DNA from: Gammaproteobacteria bacterium | GTDB lineage: Bacteria; Pseudomonadota; Gammaproteobacteria; Burkholderiales; Burkholderiaceae_D | DNA length: 64,000 bases | Direction of reading: 5' to 3' | NCBI GenBank assembly: GCA_903970185.1 | Contig: CAJCIC010000018.1 | Coordinates: forward strand, 1 to 64,000 | Shown here: piece by piece, positions 16,049 through 24,690 of the stretch | Numbering within the stretch: position 1 is the stretch's first letter | Layout: every line of letters begins with the position of its first letter | Notes under the pieces: generated by a model | Databases searched by the model: none | Told to the model about the DNA's origin: nothing | What the model saw: the letters and a program-made list of their open reading frames with translations, nothing else | Program-made: the position numbers and the translations under genes

Positions 16049-18484
16049 TCAGCTGCGCATGCGCGCTTCGATCACCGCGGCTTGCTCGGGCATGCCAAAA
16101 AGCGCGCCCTGGCAGAACGTGCAGCCTTCATCAACCAGGGCCTGGCATTGTGCTTCGGTCTCGACGCCTTCGGCTGTGACTGACTTTCCGAGCGCCTCGC
16201 CCATGCGAATCACGGTCTGCACGATCATGCGGTCCGATGCACCGGCAAGCATCGAGGCGATGAACGACTGGTCGATCTTGATGCCGTCAAAGGGCAGCTT
16301 GGACAGAAGACTCAAACTGGAATAGCCGGTGCCGAAGTCATCAATGGCAATGTGTACGCCAAGGCTCGAGATAGTCTTGAGCACACCGACGACGTGGTCG
16401 GTGTCAGCCAGAAGCGTGCTTTCGGTGATTTCGATTTCAAGACAGGTGGGGCTGATACGTGCGCGCGACAGGCTGTCGCGAACGACGCCGGCAAAGCCCG
16501 CCTCCTGTAATTGGCGCTGTGACACGTTGACCGAGACCCGGATCGATTGCAATCCAGCCTCGACCCAGGCTTTTTGCTGGGCGCAAACCGTCTGGATCGC
16601 CCATCTGCCGAATTCGCGTATCTGGCCGGTCTCCTCGAGCACCGGGATGAAACGCGCAGGAGAGAGCTCGCCATGACGGGGATGCTTCCATCGCGCAAGC
16701 GCCTCCAGCCCGACCAGCTCGCCACCGGGCAAGCGCACGCGCGGCTGGAAGACGAGGTAGAACTGGCCTTCGCTTAAGGCACGCTTGAACTCGCGCTCGA
16801 CGTCCGAGCGAAAGATGATGTCCTCACGCATGGACAGGCTGAATTCGGCATAGGCCTGCTTGTCGCGCTTGGCCGAATACATGGCGATGTCGGCGAAGCG
16901 AATCAGCTGGGCCGCATCGAGGCTGTGTTCAGGAAAGCGTGCAAGGCCGATGGAAGATGCAATGGTGCGCTCGGACTGGCCGACGTGAAAGGGACGGCTA
17001 AACGCCTCGGCGATGCGCTCGACCACCGCCGATACGCGACCGGGGATCTGGCTGTCGGCGACAACCACGACAAATTCGTCGCCGCCAAAGCGGCAAACTG
17101 CGCTGCCATCGTCTACCACCTTGCGCAGACGATTCGACACGTCGACGAGGATGTCATCGCCCATGTCGTGCCCGCTGGTATCGTTGATCAGCGAGAACTG
17201 GTCGACATCGACGAACAGCACACCGACGCTCGTGCCTTCGCGCCCTGCCCGCTCGATATGTTCTTTGAGCACCTGATTGAGGCTTCTCCGATTCGGAAGC
17301 CCGGTGAGCGGATCGTGAACTGCCAGATCCTGCGCCACTTTTTCAGCGTGCGCGCGGACTTCGATTTCGCGCTGCAATTCGGCCGTGCGCTGCGCCACGA
17401 TCAGCTCCAGCTCGCGCCCCTGTTCCTCGAAAAGCCGGCGCTTGCGCTGCTCCTGGACGAGTTCGAACGAGCCGCGCAGGGTGCGAATCTCAAGTTCGCG
17501 GCCACGAGCGGCATTGGCCATGTCGCGCTCGTAGGCCAAAAGCAGGTGCGCATGCGCCGCCTTGAAATCGCCGTGCTTGACCATGGCATCAGACAGTTGC
17601 TTGTCGATGCTGGGCCGTAAGATGGCCTCGCCGATAACATCGCAAATCGCAAGCGCAGACCGGTATAGCTCGATGGCGCGCTGATTGTCATTCGTCGACT
17701 GCAGATAGGCGGCGCGATTGACCAGGGTCAGCGCCCAGCCCCACCACGGGGCGAGTTTCTCTTCTTGGTAAATGCGCTCGGCATCCGCAAGCGCCGCATC
17801 GGCGCCCGACAGCGGGCCGTTGGTCAGGAAATAATTCGCAAGATTGGCGCTGGCCTGGATCGCGCAAAGCCAGTTGCAGCTTGCCTTGGCGTATCCGATC
17901 GATTTCTCGAAGAGACCGGCAGCCTCTTTCAGTTCGCCCTGGCGCCAGCGTGCGACGGCGAGGCCCCCCAATGCATCGGCAAGACCCCAGTCGTGATTGA
18001 GCGTCTCGTAGAGTTCGATCGAGCGGCAAAAGTTCTTGCACGAGAAATCCAGATCGCCAACCAGTCCGTGCAACACGCCCATGAGGCGCAACACTTCGGC
18101 CTCGCTGGCCCGATCTTCCAGTTCAACGGCAAGCTGATCGGCGTCCTTGAGTACGAGCGCAGCGGATTCGAGCGCAACCAGGCGCAACAGGCGCCAAGCC
18201 TTGATGAGCAGAAAGTAAAGACGATCCGGCGCGTGCGCGGCGTCCTGCGCAAGCGACAACCCGTGTCCGGCCACGTCGAGCACGTCCTCATGCCGCGAAC
18301 TCAGCGACATGCTCTTTAGCAGTGAGCGCGTCGCGGCGATGCCCGCGCTCGGATCGTCCTCGCGATGCGCGTGGCGCAGCCCGTCAAGATTGGAAATGGC
18401 CAGCGGCGCCTCGGCGGGCTCGCCGGCAGGTAACTGTGGAAGGGGCCTTGATGCCAAGATGTGCAGTTCCCGCAAAAAGGGCAA
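16049..18484 (-). CDS. TPR-GGDEF-EAL cyclic-di-GMP signalling protein
   Basis: Up to 811 residues. The first 340 or so form TPR-like helical pairs; a coiled-coil (about 345-385, with repeated Glu/Arg) joins them to a GGDEF domain with intact RFGGDEF near residue 466 and an EAL domain with LEALARW near residue 596. Both catalytic motifs are kept, so it may make and break c-di-GMP. No membrane segment, so it is cytosolic with the TPR part as sensor or docking platform. Start is uncertain: the longest frame opens with TTG at 18484; the next in-frame ATG is near residue 59. It lies beside the exopolysaccharide operon, a common target of c-di-GMP. Confidence 0.88.
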   Translation of the reverse strand: MPFLRELHILASRPLPQLPAGEPAEAPLAISNLDGLRHAHREDDPSAGIAATRSLLKSMSLSSRHEDVLDVAGHGLSLAQDAAHAPDRLYFLLIKAWRLLRLVALESAALVLKDADQLAVELEDRASEAEVLRLMGVLHGLVGDLDFSCKNFCRSIELYETLNHDWGLADALGGLAVARWRQGELKEAAGLFEKSIGYAKASCNWLCAIQASANLANYFLTNGPLSGADAALADAERIYQEEKLAPWWGWALTLVNRAAYLQSTNDNQRAIELYRSALAICDVIGEAILRPSIDKQLSDAMVKHGDFKAAHAHLLLAYERDMANAARGRELEIRTLRGSFELVQEQRKRRLFEEQGRELELIVAQRTAELQREIEVRAHAEKVAQDLAVHDPLTGLPNRRSLNQVLKEHIERAGREGTSVGVLFVDVDQFSLINDTSGHDMGDDILVDVSNRLRKVVDDGSAVCRFGGDEFVVVVADSQIPGRVSAVVERIAEAFSRPFHVGQSERTIASSIGLARFPEHSLDAAQLIRFADIAMYSAKRDKQAYAEFSLSMREDIIFRSDVEREFKRALSEGQFYLVFQPRVRLPGGELVGLEALARWKHPRHGELSPARFIPVLEETGQIREFGRWAIQTVCAQQKAWVEAGLQSIRVSVNVSQRQLQEAGFAGVVRDSLSRARISPTCLEIEITESTLLADTDHVVGVLKTISSLGVHIAIDDFGTGYSSLSLLSKLPFDGIKIDQSFIASMLAGASDRMIVQTVIRMGEALGKSVTAEGVETEAQCQALVDEGCTFCQGALFGMPEQAAVIEARMRS

Positions 18485-19092
18485 GACGGACTGTCTTCAC
18501 CGATTCTACACATGGCACCGTCCTTCCTGTCCCAGGCCTGCTTCGCAGTAATACTTAGTGAAATTTCTGCCGCAATCGGCGATGAGTGGACGCGACGTCC
18601 CGCATCAGCGAATCGAAGAACGTCCACTGCATCCTCGCAATTCCCAGCGAGCGCACGCCTGACGTTATGAAGTCGTCGGTAAATTTCTGTTGACCCGAAC
18701 GGCAAGTGCCTTGGCGACTGCTGCCGTGACATAGGCCGTGGATTGCACGTAATCGAAGCCACCTTGCCGACCCAAAGCTTCGATGCCGAACTGCTCAAGC
18801 GCCGCAATTGCTCTTGAGAACCAGCGCTGCGAGTGTGCTCCTGACTGCGTGTCCGACGCCGCGAAAGTCCAAAGCAACCCATTGGAAGAAGACGGGAATC
18901 GGCTGGCGGCAGCGTCGTGGCCATGCCTCGTAATTCCTGCGACGCCTGTTTCCAGTCGTCCGCTCTAAAGGCATCGAGCGGCTGCTGCGCTGCGCGCGGC
19001 CTTGGCTGCTCTGATCAAGGTTGGATGCAACGTACCCGGCTTTTGAGTCTGGCCATGAAGGGGTCGAAGAGGAATCCTGAAAAACTGATCTG
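18485..19092. other. Intergenic region with possible gene remnant
   Basis: About 600 bases with no intact gene. On the minus strand a 70-codon frame (18877-18665) and an adjoining piece in another frame (around 18960-18880, reading DAFRADDWKQASQELRG) each look protein-like, and together suggest a frameshifted relic of an unrecognised gene. I could not assign it. The TPR-GGDEF-EAL promoter should lie near the left end of this stretch. Confidence 0.35.
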
Positions 19093-19842
19093 TCATCCCC
19101 TGCCGATGAAAGGCATCTTGGTTGCCATCAGGGTCATGTTCTGAACATTGGAATCGAGTCCGAGGGACGCCATGAAAACCACCGCGCGCGCCACGTCCTT
19201 GACGTCCATCACGGGCTCCGGCGCGATCTGGCCGTTGGCCTGCAACGTGCCGCGCCGGATCTTGTCGACCAAGGCCGTGTCGGCGTTGCCAATATCGAGC
19301 TGGCTGCAGGCAATGTTGTACTTGCGCCCGTCAAGTGACGTCGAGCGGGTCAGGCCGAGGATGGCGTGCTTGGAGGCGGTGTAGGGCGCGGAATTGGGCC
19401 TTGGGCTGTATGCCGAGATCGAGCCATTGTTGATGATGCGCCCGCCCATCGGCTTTTGCTCTTTCATGATCCGGACCGCCGCCCGCGTGCACAAAAACGC
19501 GCCAGTGAGGTTGATGCCGATGACCGCGTTCCAGGCATCGAGCGACATGTCTTCGATCGGCCCGGGTGCGGCAATGCCGGCATTGTTAAACAGGACGTCG
19601 AGGCGGCCGAAGGTTGCAACCGTCTGGTCGAAGGCGGCATCGACTGCAACCTCGTCCCTGACGTCGCACTCAATCGGCAGGCAGCGTGCGTCGGCTGCCG
19701 CCTGTTCACGCGTGGCTGCGAGCGAATCGGCGTGCCGGCCGATCAGCGTGACGGCATAGCCCTCCTTCAGTAATGCCAGTGCGGCCACCCGACCGATGCC
19801 GCTGCCGGCACCCGTCACAATCGCTACGCGAGAATCGCCCAT
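19093..19842 (-). CDS. Short-chain dehydrogenase/reductase
   Basis: 249 residues from ATG 19842, chosen because AAGGAGAGGGCG stands just before it. A classical [11 protein letters not shown] coenzyme motif near residue 11-18, NNAG near 90, catalytic Ser in [10 protein letters not shown] and YTASKH (Tyr-x3-Lys). The Arg-rich coenzyme pocket (LIGRH) suggests NADP. Substrate not predictable; the C-terminal part ([14 protein letters not shown]) is typical of a group of proteobacterial oxidoreductases with no fixed role. Stands alone, with a long upstream region shared with the divergent PpiC-type gene. Confidence 0.88.
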   Translation of the reverse strand: MGDSRVAIVTGAGSGIGRVAALALLKEGYAVTLIGRHADSLAATREQAAADARCLPIECDVRDEVAVDAAFDQTVATFGRLDVLFNNAGIAAPGPIEDMSLDAWNAVIGINLTGAFLCTRAAVRIMKEQKPMGGRIINNGSISAYSPRPNSAPYTASKHAILGLTRSTSLDGRKYNIACSQLDIGNADTALVDKIRRGTLQANGQIAPEPVMDVKDVARAVVFMASLGLDSNVQNMTLMATKMPFIGRG

Positions 19843-20228
19843 CGCCCTCTCCTTGCCGAAGTGTCCGCAATACGACCTCGAATTTGCCCCATGGCTTCGC
19901 GCTGCCGCAATACCCGGCTTGGTGCGAGAGCGCAAGAAATGCGGACTATCCGGTTTGACACTGCCACCGCAATCCGGATAACGTTCGCGATTGCCCGGTA
20001 AATCGAGGCAAATCCCGGGCGAGTCAGCACATTTCGCCTCGGGGCGGATCAAAAGCCCGAGCATATAGCAGCACCGGCTCCATGGGCAGCACTACAGACC
20101 GGGAAAAATGCGCTTCTAGCACGGCATTTCGTCATGGTGGCGTTTTATTTTGGTGCGTTAATGCCCAATTTCGCCTCATTTCAGGCCGGCCCCCTTTTAT
20201 CCAGCTATCAACCCAGGATTTTTCTGCC
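19843..20228. promoter_or_regulatory. Divergent promoter region, SDR and PpiC genes
   Basis: About 385 bases between two divergent starts, no coding sequence supported. It should carry both promoters. I saw no convincing -35/-10 pair or operator by eye. Confidence 0.5.
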
Positions 20229-21104
20229 ATGAAACTGACACACACCCTGATTGCGGCGGCGATTGCCTGCAGTCTTGCCGCCCCTGCCCTTGCCGCCGAT
20301 GTACTTGGCACTGCCGGAGGCGCCCAGGTCACCGACGTCGATATCAGTGCCATCCTCAGTGACGCCCGTGTCGATCCTGCCACGATCACGCCCGACGGCA
20401 TCGACCGCACGGTGCGCAATGAACTCGCCCGTCGCGTGCTGCTCAACGAGGCCAGGAAAGCCGGCCTCGACAAGCAACCCGACGTGCAGCGTGCGATGAC
20501 GCGCGCCTCCGAGAATGCCCTGACGCAAAAGTTTGTCGCTTCGCAGGCGATGCCTCCGCCGGACTACCCAAGCGATGCCGAACTGCATGCCGCCTACGAC
20601 GCCAACAAGGCCAAGTTCAAGCAGCCCAAGCGCGTCAGCCTCGCCCAGATCTTTCTCATCGGCACCGACGATGCCACGCAAAAGCGTGCCGCTGCGATTG
20701 ATGCCGACCTGAAGGCGCATCCGGATACGTTTGCCGACGTCGCTGCCAAGCAGTCGCAAGACAAGGATTCGGCCGCCCACGGCGGCCAACTGCCGGTGGT
20801 TGCGGTGAACCTGCTTGACCCGCAGATTGCCAAGGCCATCGAGCCGCTGCCCAAGGGCGGTGTCTCCGGCGTGATCGTCGAGAAGGGCGGCATCCGCATC
20901 CTGCGCGTGCTCGATCGTGCTGATGAGAGCCAGGCCACGTTCGAGCAGGTTCGAGTCGACCTGATCAGGGCGATGCGCGAACAGAAGGGACGCGAAAACG
21001 AGGAGGCTTTCGTCAACAAGACGATCGCGCAGTTCCCGCCTTCGATCAACCCCGCCGGAATTTCCAAACTCGCGGCAAGCCAGCTGCCCCCGGCACCGAA
21101 GTAA
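20229..21104 (+). CDS. Periplasmic PpiC/parvulin-type peptidyl-prolyl isomerase
   Basis: 291 residues from ATG 20229, chosen over an earlier frame because a clean signal peptide (MKLTHTLIAAAIACSLAAP, cut after ALA) starts there. An N-terminal helical chaperone part (about 25-135) precedes one parvulin domain (about 140-245) with RVSLAQIFL, a SQDKDSAAHGGQL loop and IEPLPKGGVSG, followed by a helical tail. The order resembles SurA/PrsA-like foldases but with one parvulin domain. Likely helps fold outer-membrane or periplasmic proteins. Followed by a GC-rich hairpin and T-run, so it is probably a single-gene unit. Confidence 0.9.
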   Translation: MKLTHTLIAAAIACSLAAPALAADVLGTAGGAQVTDVDISAILSDARVDPATITPDGIDRTVRNELARRVLLNEARKAGLDKQPDVQRAMTRASENALTQKFVASQAMPPPDYPSDAELHAAYDANKAKFKQPKRVSLAQIFLIGTDDATQKRAAAIDADLKAHPDTFADVAAKQSQDKDSAAHGGQLPVVAVNLLDPQIAKAIEPLPKGGVSGVIVEKGGIRILRVLDRADESQATFEQVRVDLIRAMREQKGRENEEAFVNKTIAQFPPSINPAGISKLAASQLPPAPK

Positions 21105-21124
21105 TTGCCGCCGTAGTAGCAAGG

Positions 21125-21155
21125 CGCCCGCCCGATGGCGGGCGGCGGCGCTTTT
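21125..21155 (+). terminator. Probable intrinsic terminator after PpiC-type gene
   Basis: A perfect 8-base stem CGCCCGCC-CGAT-GGCGGGCG (21125-21144) followed by GCGGCGC and TTTT. It lies 20 bases after the stop codon. The T-run is short and a few bases from the stem, so strength is uncertain. Confidence 0.6.
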
Positions 21156-21268
21156 GTCGCGTGATATGTGACATAGAGGCGCAGGCGTCGTCGTGCGACA
21201 ATCCTCTCCCTGCGGATGCGCGCATCTTTTGTCGCTCGCATCAAGACAAGAATAGATAGGGGAGCGGT

Positions 21269-21600
21269 ATGCGGGGCTTGCGCAGTCTGACAGGGGCGGT
21301 GCTCGCCTTTTTGTGTTGGCAGGCCTTGCCTGGTTTGTCTACAGCCGCATGCACCGCGGCGATGTCGCTTCCGATGGCGTGAACGCCAACACCAGGCTCA
21401 CGGTTGTCGATGTCGCGAACCGTGAGCCCGATGGCGCGCCAGCCATCGTCGTCACCTTCTCCATTCCGCTGCCGAAAAACGCGGCTTCGAAAAATTTCGT
21501 CGAGCTCTACGAAGATCCGCGGCCAGCGCCTGCCAAGGCCAAGTCGCCAGCCGACGACCCAAGCGCAGATGCCAGCGACGTGAAAAGTGCAGTGCAGTAG
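21269..21600 (+). pseudogene. Alpha-2-macroglobulin N-terminal remnant, frameshifted and truncated
   Basis: ATG 21269 has a strong AGGGGAG ribosome site and begins MRGLRSLTGAVLAFL, but that frame leaves the gene at a run of five T (21308-21312). Adding one T restores a continuous frame through VLAGLAWFVYSRMHRGD and on to TRLTVVDVANREPDG and IVVTFSIPLP, which resembles the first macroglobulin domain of bacterial alpha-2-macroglobulins (periplasmic protease traps of roughly 1,500-2,000 residues). The open part stops at 21600 after about 110 residues, so most of the gene is gone. Likely a decayed gene; a base-calling slip at the T-run cannot explain the truncation. Confidence 0.6.
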
Positions 21601-21609
21601 GGCGCTCGC

Positions 21610-21969
21610 CTAGCGCGTGAAGATCAGAAACAAGATGGCAAGCAGTGCCGGCAGCGCCTGAATGTAGAGAATCTTGCGCGAGACGGTCAAGGCACCGTAG
21701 ATGCCGGCAATCACAACGCAGACCAAAAAGAACATCTTGATCGCATCCCCGGGCGTGCCAAGAAAGAGGCCCCAGAAAAGGCCGGCCGCAAGAAAGCCGT
21801 TGTAGAGGCCCTGATTGGCCGCCAGAACGCGCGTCGCGTCGGCCTTGTCTGGCGACATGTGAAAGGTCTTCAGGCCAAACGGCTTGGTCCACAAAAACAT
21901 CTCGAGCACCAGGAAGTAGACATGCAAGAGCGCAACCAGAAGTGTGAGGAGGATCGGCAGCAGGTTCAT
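21610..21969 (-). CDS. DUF1304 membrane protein
   Basis: 119 residues from ATG 21969, which overlaps the GNAT stop as ATGA. Four hydrophobic helices and the DUF1304 motifs (EMFLWTKP near residue 22, then NQGLYNGFLAAGL) are clear, and length matches the family. Inner-membrane protein with no established function. Last gene of a three-gene overlapped unit with GNAT and ICMT-like genes. It ends 9 bases from the converging macroglobulin remnant. Confidence 0.9.
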   Translation of the reverse strand: MNLLPILLTLLVALLHVYFLVLEMFLWTKPFGLKTFHMSPDKADATRVLAANQGLYNGFLAAGLFWGLFLGTPGDAIKMFFLVCVVIAGIYGALTVSRKILYIQALPALLAILFLIFTR

Positions 21970-22565
21970 ATCGAGCCTTTCGCGTGTGGCTTTTCCGTGC
22001 ACATCGTTTCATGTCCTTTGCGTGCGTGCCAGTCACGCGCCAGGAGCCCGAAGACGGCGCTGTCAGACAGCGTGCCGCCGACGATCCAGCGCTCGGGCAT
22101 GAAGCCTTCCTGCTTGAAGCCCAGCCGCAACAGCGCCTTTTCAGAGGCGAGGTTGGCCGGGTCGATATCGGCTTCAAGACGATTCAAGCCAAGCGTATCA
22201 AACGCGTAGCTGACGATGCAATCGAGCGCTTCTGCCATCAGACCCTGGCCCCAGCAGGCGCGATCGAGAATATAGCCAAGCTCAGCCCGGCGCGATGCCA
22301 CGTGCATGGCAAAAATCGAGCAGGTGCCAATCAGGCCCGGGCTGGCCTTCTTCTCGATGGCCAGCTGGAGCCACGCCTTCTCCTCATAGCCTTCAAGGAT
22401 CCTCGTTGCCATGTCCTCGGCTTCTGCCATCGAGGTCATGGCAGGGGTGCTCCAGTAGCGCATGACCTTCGCGTCACCGAAGATGCGGTAGAGCGCAGGA
22501 ACGTCGGCGCGCGTGACCGGGCGCAAGCGTACGCGCGCACCCTCAAGCGTCGGCGCGAAGCTCAT
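21966..22565 (-). CDS. GNAT-family N-acetyltransferase (RimJ/RimL-like)
   Basis: 199 residues. Fold order is that of the RimJ/RimL group: RVRLRPVTRADVPAL at the start, VMRYWSTPAM, ELGYILDRACWGQGLMAEAL with the acetyl-CoA loop (near residue 105-118), and NLASEKALLRLGFKQEG. Such enzymes acetylate protein N-termini, antibiotics or small amines; substrate not predictable here. It has four-base overlaps with both neighbours, so all three genes are co-translated. Cytosolic. Confidence 0.9.
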   Translation of the reverse strand: MSFAPTLEGARVRLRPVTRADVPALYRIFGDAKVMRYWSTPAMTSMAEAEDMATRILEGYEEKAWLQLAIEKKASPGLIGTCSIFAMHVASRRAELGYILDRACWGQGLMAEALDCIVSYAFDTLGLNRLEADIDPANLASEKALLRLGFKQEGFMPERWIVGGTLSDSAVFGLLARDWHARKGHETMCTEKPHAKGSI

Positions 22566-23158
22566 TGCCCTCTTGCCCGTGCCGGAATCAGCGCCGGAAC
22601 CAGCGCCGGCACGCGCAGGCGATAGGCCATGTAACGCTCACCAAACAATTGCAGCATCATCGCCTCTTCGAGGCGGTATTTGCGAACGAAGGTCACATAG
22701 GCAATGGCTGTGGCAAGCACGCAGCGCCATTGGTCGATGATCAATGCCGACGCCAGGAAGGTGAGCAGAAAACCCGTGTAGATCGGATGGCGCACATAGC
22801 GAAACGGGCCATCCTCGATGAGTTCGTGATCGACTTTTTGCATCACGTCAATGCTCCAGTTGCGACCCAGCGTGCGTCGTGCCCAGAGCGTCGTCACGAC
22901 CCCGGCGGCAAGCAGCACGTCGGCGACGATCAGAACGCCATCCGAATAGGAAAACATCGCTCGGTTCAGTGCGCCCAATGGAGACGGCAGCGGCCGGGCC
23001 ATGATGACGCCTGCCACCATCAAGGGGGCAAGGTGGGCAAAACGCGACCGGTATGACTCGGGGCGCGCCGTGGTCTTGACGTCGAACGCCTTTACGAGCC
23101 AGTAGCCAAGGATGACGAGCCACGCCAGGATGACGCCAAGAAAGCGTGAGGAGGCCAT
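22562..23158 (-). CDS. Isoprenylcysteine carboxyl methyltransferase-like membrane protein
   Basis: 198 residues from ATG 23158, which fits family length; the longer frame would run across the divergent gene start. About five membrane helices. The SAM-binding ICMT/PEMT signature GPFRYVRHPIYTGF (about residue 120) and LGRNWS are present, with a C-terminal EEAMMLQLFGERYMAY as in the family. Bacterial members methylate lipids or small substrates, but most are uncharacterised. First gene of the overlapped leftward unit; the crotonase gene diverges 85 bases away. Confidence 0.85.
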   Translation of the reverse strand: MASSRFLGVILAWLVILGYWLVKAFDVKTTARPESYRSRFAHLAPLMVAGVIMARPLPSPLGALNRAMFSYSDGVLIVADVLLAAGVVTTLWARRTLGRNWSIDVMQKVDHELIEDGPFRYVRHPIYTGFLLTFLASALIIDQWRCVLATAIAYVTFVRKYRLEEAMMLQLFGERYMAYRLRVPALVPALIPARARGQ

Positions 23159-23243
23159 TGCCAGCTTGCGATTGAACGAGGGGGTGATGATATCTTGCCT
23201 TTGGGGCGAGGGGGCTGCCGTCGCGCGAACCAGGGAGGGGCCA

Positions 23244-24029
23244 ATGTTTGAGTCACTGCGCAATGACAATTTCAGAATTGAACTCAAGGGCGCGATTGCC
23301 GAGGTGATCTTCGGGCCTGCTCACGCCATGCCGATTACCGATGCGCTCGGCCACCAGAAGCTCGCAGAAGTATGGCCGGTCCTCGATGCGTGCGCGCGCG
23401 TGCGCGTGATCCTTGTCAGAAGCGAGGGCAGGGGGTTTTGTGCCGGCGGCGCAATCAGCCTCGTTACCGACATGCTCGCCAAGCGCGAGGTCAGGCTGCG
23501 GGTCATGCGCGAGGCGCGCGCGATCGTGGCCAACATGATCGAATGCGACAAACCGATTGTCTCGGCCATCAATGGTGCCGCGGTCGGTGCCGGGCTCGCG
23601 GTGGCGCTCCTTGCCGACATCTCGCTTGCCGCCAACACCGCCAAGCTGATCGATGGCCACACCAAGCTGGGTGTCGCAGCGGGCGATCATGCCGCCATCG
23701 TCTGGCCCTTGCTTTGCGGCATCGCCAAGGCCAAGTACTATCTCATGACGTGCGAGACCCTAAGCGGCGCCGAAGCCGAGCGCATCGGTCTGATCAGCCA
23801 TGCGATGCCCGAAGAAGACCTGCTGCCGCGCGCGCGCGAGCTCTGCGAGCGCCTGGCACTTGGCAGCGCGACGGCGCTCGCCTTCACCAAGCGCAGCATC
23901 AATCACTGGTTGCGCGAGGCCATGCCCGCCTTCGAACACTCGCTGGCACTCGAGATGTACGGCTTTACCGAGCCCGATGCACACGAAGGGCTGGCTGCCC
24001 TGATGGAAAAGCGACCGCCCAGATTCTGA
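23244..24029 (+). CDS. Enoyl-CoA hydratase/isomerase-family (crotonase) protein
   Basis: 261 residues from ATG 23244, with GGGAGGGG just upstream. Crotonase fold: RGFCAGGAISL oxyanion segment, INGAAVGAGLAVALLADI, then GHTKLGVAAGDHAAI. In true hydratases the second catalytic Glu falls where this protein has His of GHTKLG, so simple hydration is doubtful. A large uncharacterised group of crotonases shares the GHTKLGVAAGDH pattern. Could be an isomerase, hydrolase or decarboxylase acting on a CoA ester. No beta-oxidation partner is next to it. Confidence 0.85.
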   Translation: MFESLRNDNFRIELKGAIAEVIFGPAHAMPITDALGHQKLAEVWPVLDACARVRVILVRSEGRGFCAGGAISLVTDMLAKREVRLRVMREARAIVANMIECDKPIVSAINGAAVGAGLAVALLADISLAANTAKLIDGHTKLGVAAGDHAAIVWPLLCGIAKAKYYLMTCETLSGAEAERIGLISHAMPEEDLLPRARELCERLALGSATALAFTKRSINHWLREAMPAFEHSLALEMYGFTEPDAHEGLAALMEKRPPRF

Positions 24030-24131
24030 CAGGGCAGGTTGGCCAGAAATGGACGATGAAGGTCGCAATCGGGCCTTCCTCAGTCGCTGCGGTGGGCTAT
24101 CCTTGGCCTACTTTTTCTTTCGGGATTCGCC

Positions 24132-24680
24132 ATGAAAAACCGCAGCGCATTGCTGGTTGTCGACGTGCAGGAATCGTTTCGCCAAAGGCCTTACTTCGAT
24201 GCCGCCTATCTTCCGGCCTTTTTTGACCGGCTTGGCGCCCTTCTCGAAGGCTTTGGCGCGCGTGGCCTGCCAATCGTGCGCATTTTGCATGTCGAAGCCG
24301 AGGGTGCCTTCTCGCTTGCTTCGGGCCTTGTCGTGCCGATGGCGGAATTGCCCTATACGCCTGCGGCGACGTTTCACAAGTCCGTACATAGCGCACTCTC
24401 CGGAACCGGCCTTGGCGCCTACCTGACCAAGGAAGGCGTCAATCGGCTCGTGATTAGCGGCATTCGCACCGAACAGTGCTGCGAGACGACGACACGGCAT
24501 GCTTCTGATTCAGGTTTTGCCGTGGACTACGTCACCGAGGCGACACTGACTTTTCCGATGAGGCACAAGAACGGGCGCGACTATTCCGTGGCCGAGATCA
24601 AGGAGCGAACAGAACTGGTGCTTACCGATCGTTTCGCCACCATCACCACTGCGGCCGAAGCGCTGGCACGGCTTGACTGA
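24132..24680 (+). CDS. Isochorismatase-family cysteine hydrolase
   Basis: 182 residues. VVDVQESF gives the catalytic Asp near residue 11, and SGIRTEQCCETT gives the nucleophile Cys near residue 115. The Lys of the triad is probably in KSVHSALSGT. The family hydrolyses amides such as nicotinamide, ureido or N-carbamoyl compounds. The stop codon is reached only 10 bases before the GlxA-type regulator start, so the two are an operon and the regulator may sense a related amide or amine. Cytosolic. Confidence 0.88.
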   Translation: MKNRSALLVVDVQESFRQRPYFDAAYLPAFFDRLGALLEGFGARGLPIVRILHVEAEGAFSLASGLVVPMAELPYTPAATFHKSVHSALSGTGLGAYLTKEGVNRLVISGIRTEQCCETTTRHASDSGFAVDYVTEATLTFPMRHKNGRDYSVAEIKERTELVLTDRFATITTAAEALARLD

Positions 24681-24690
24681 GAGCGGCTCG

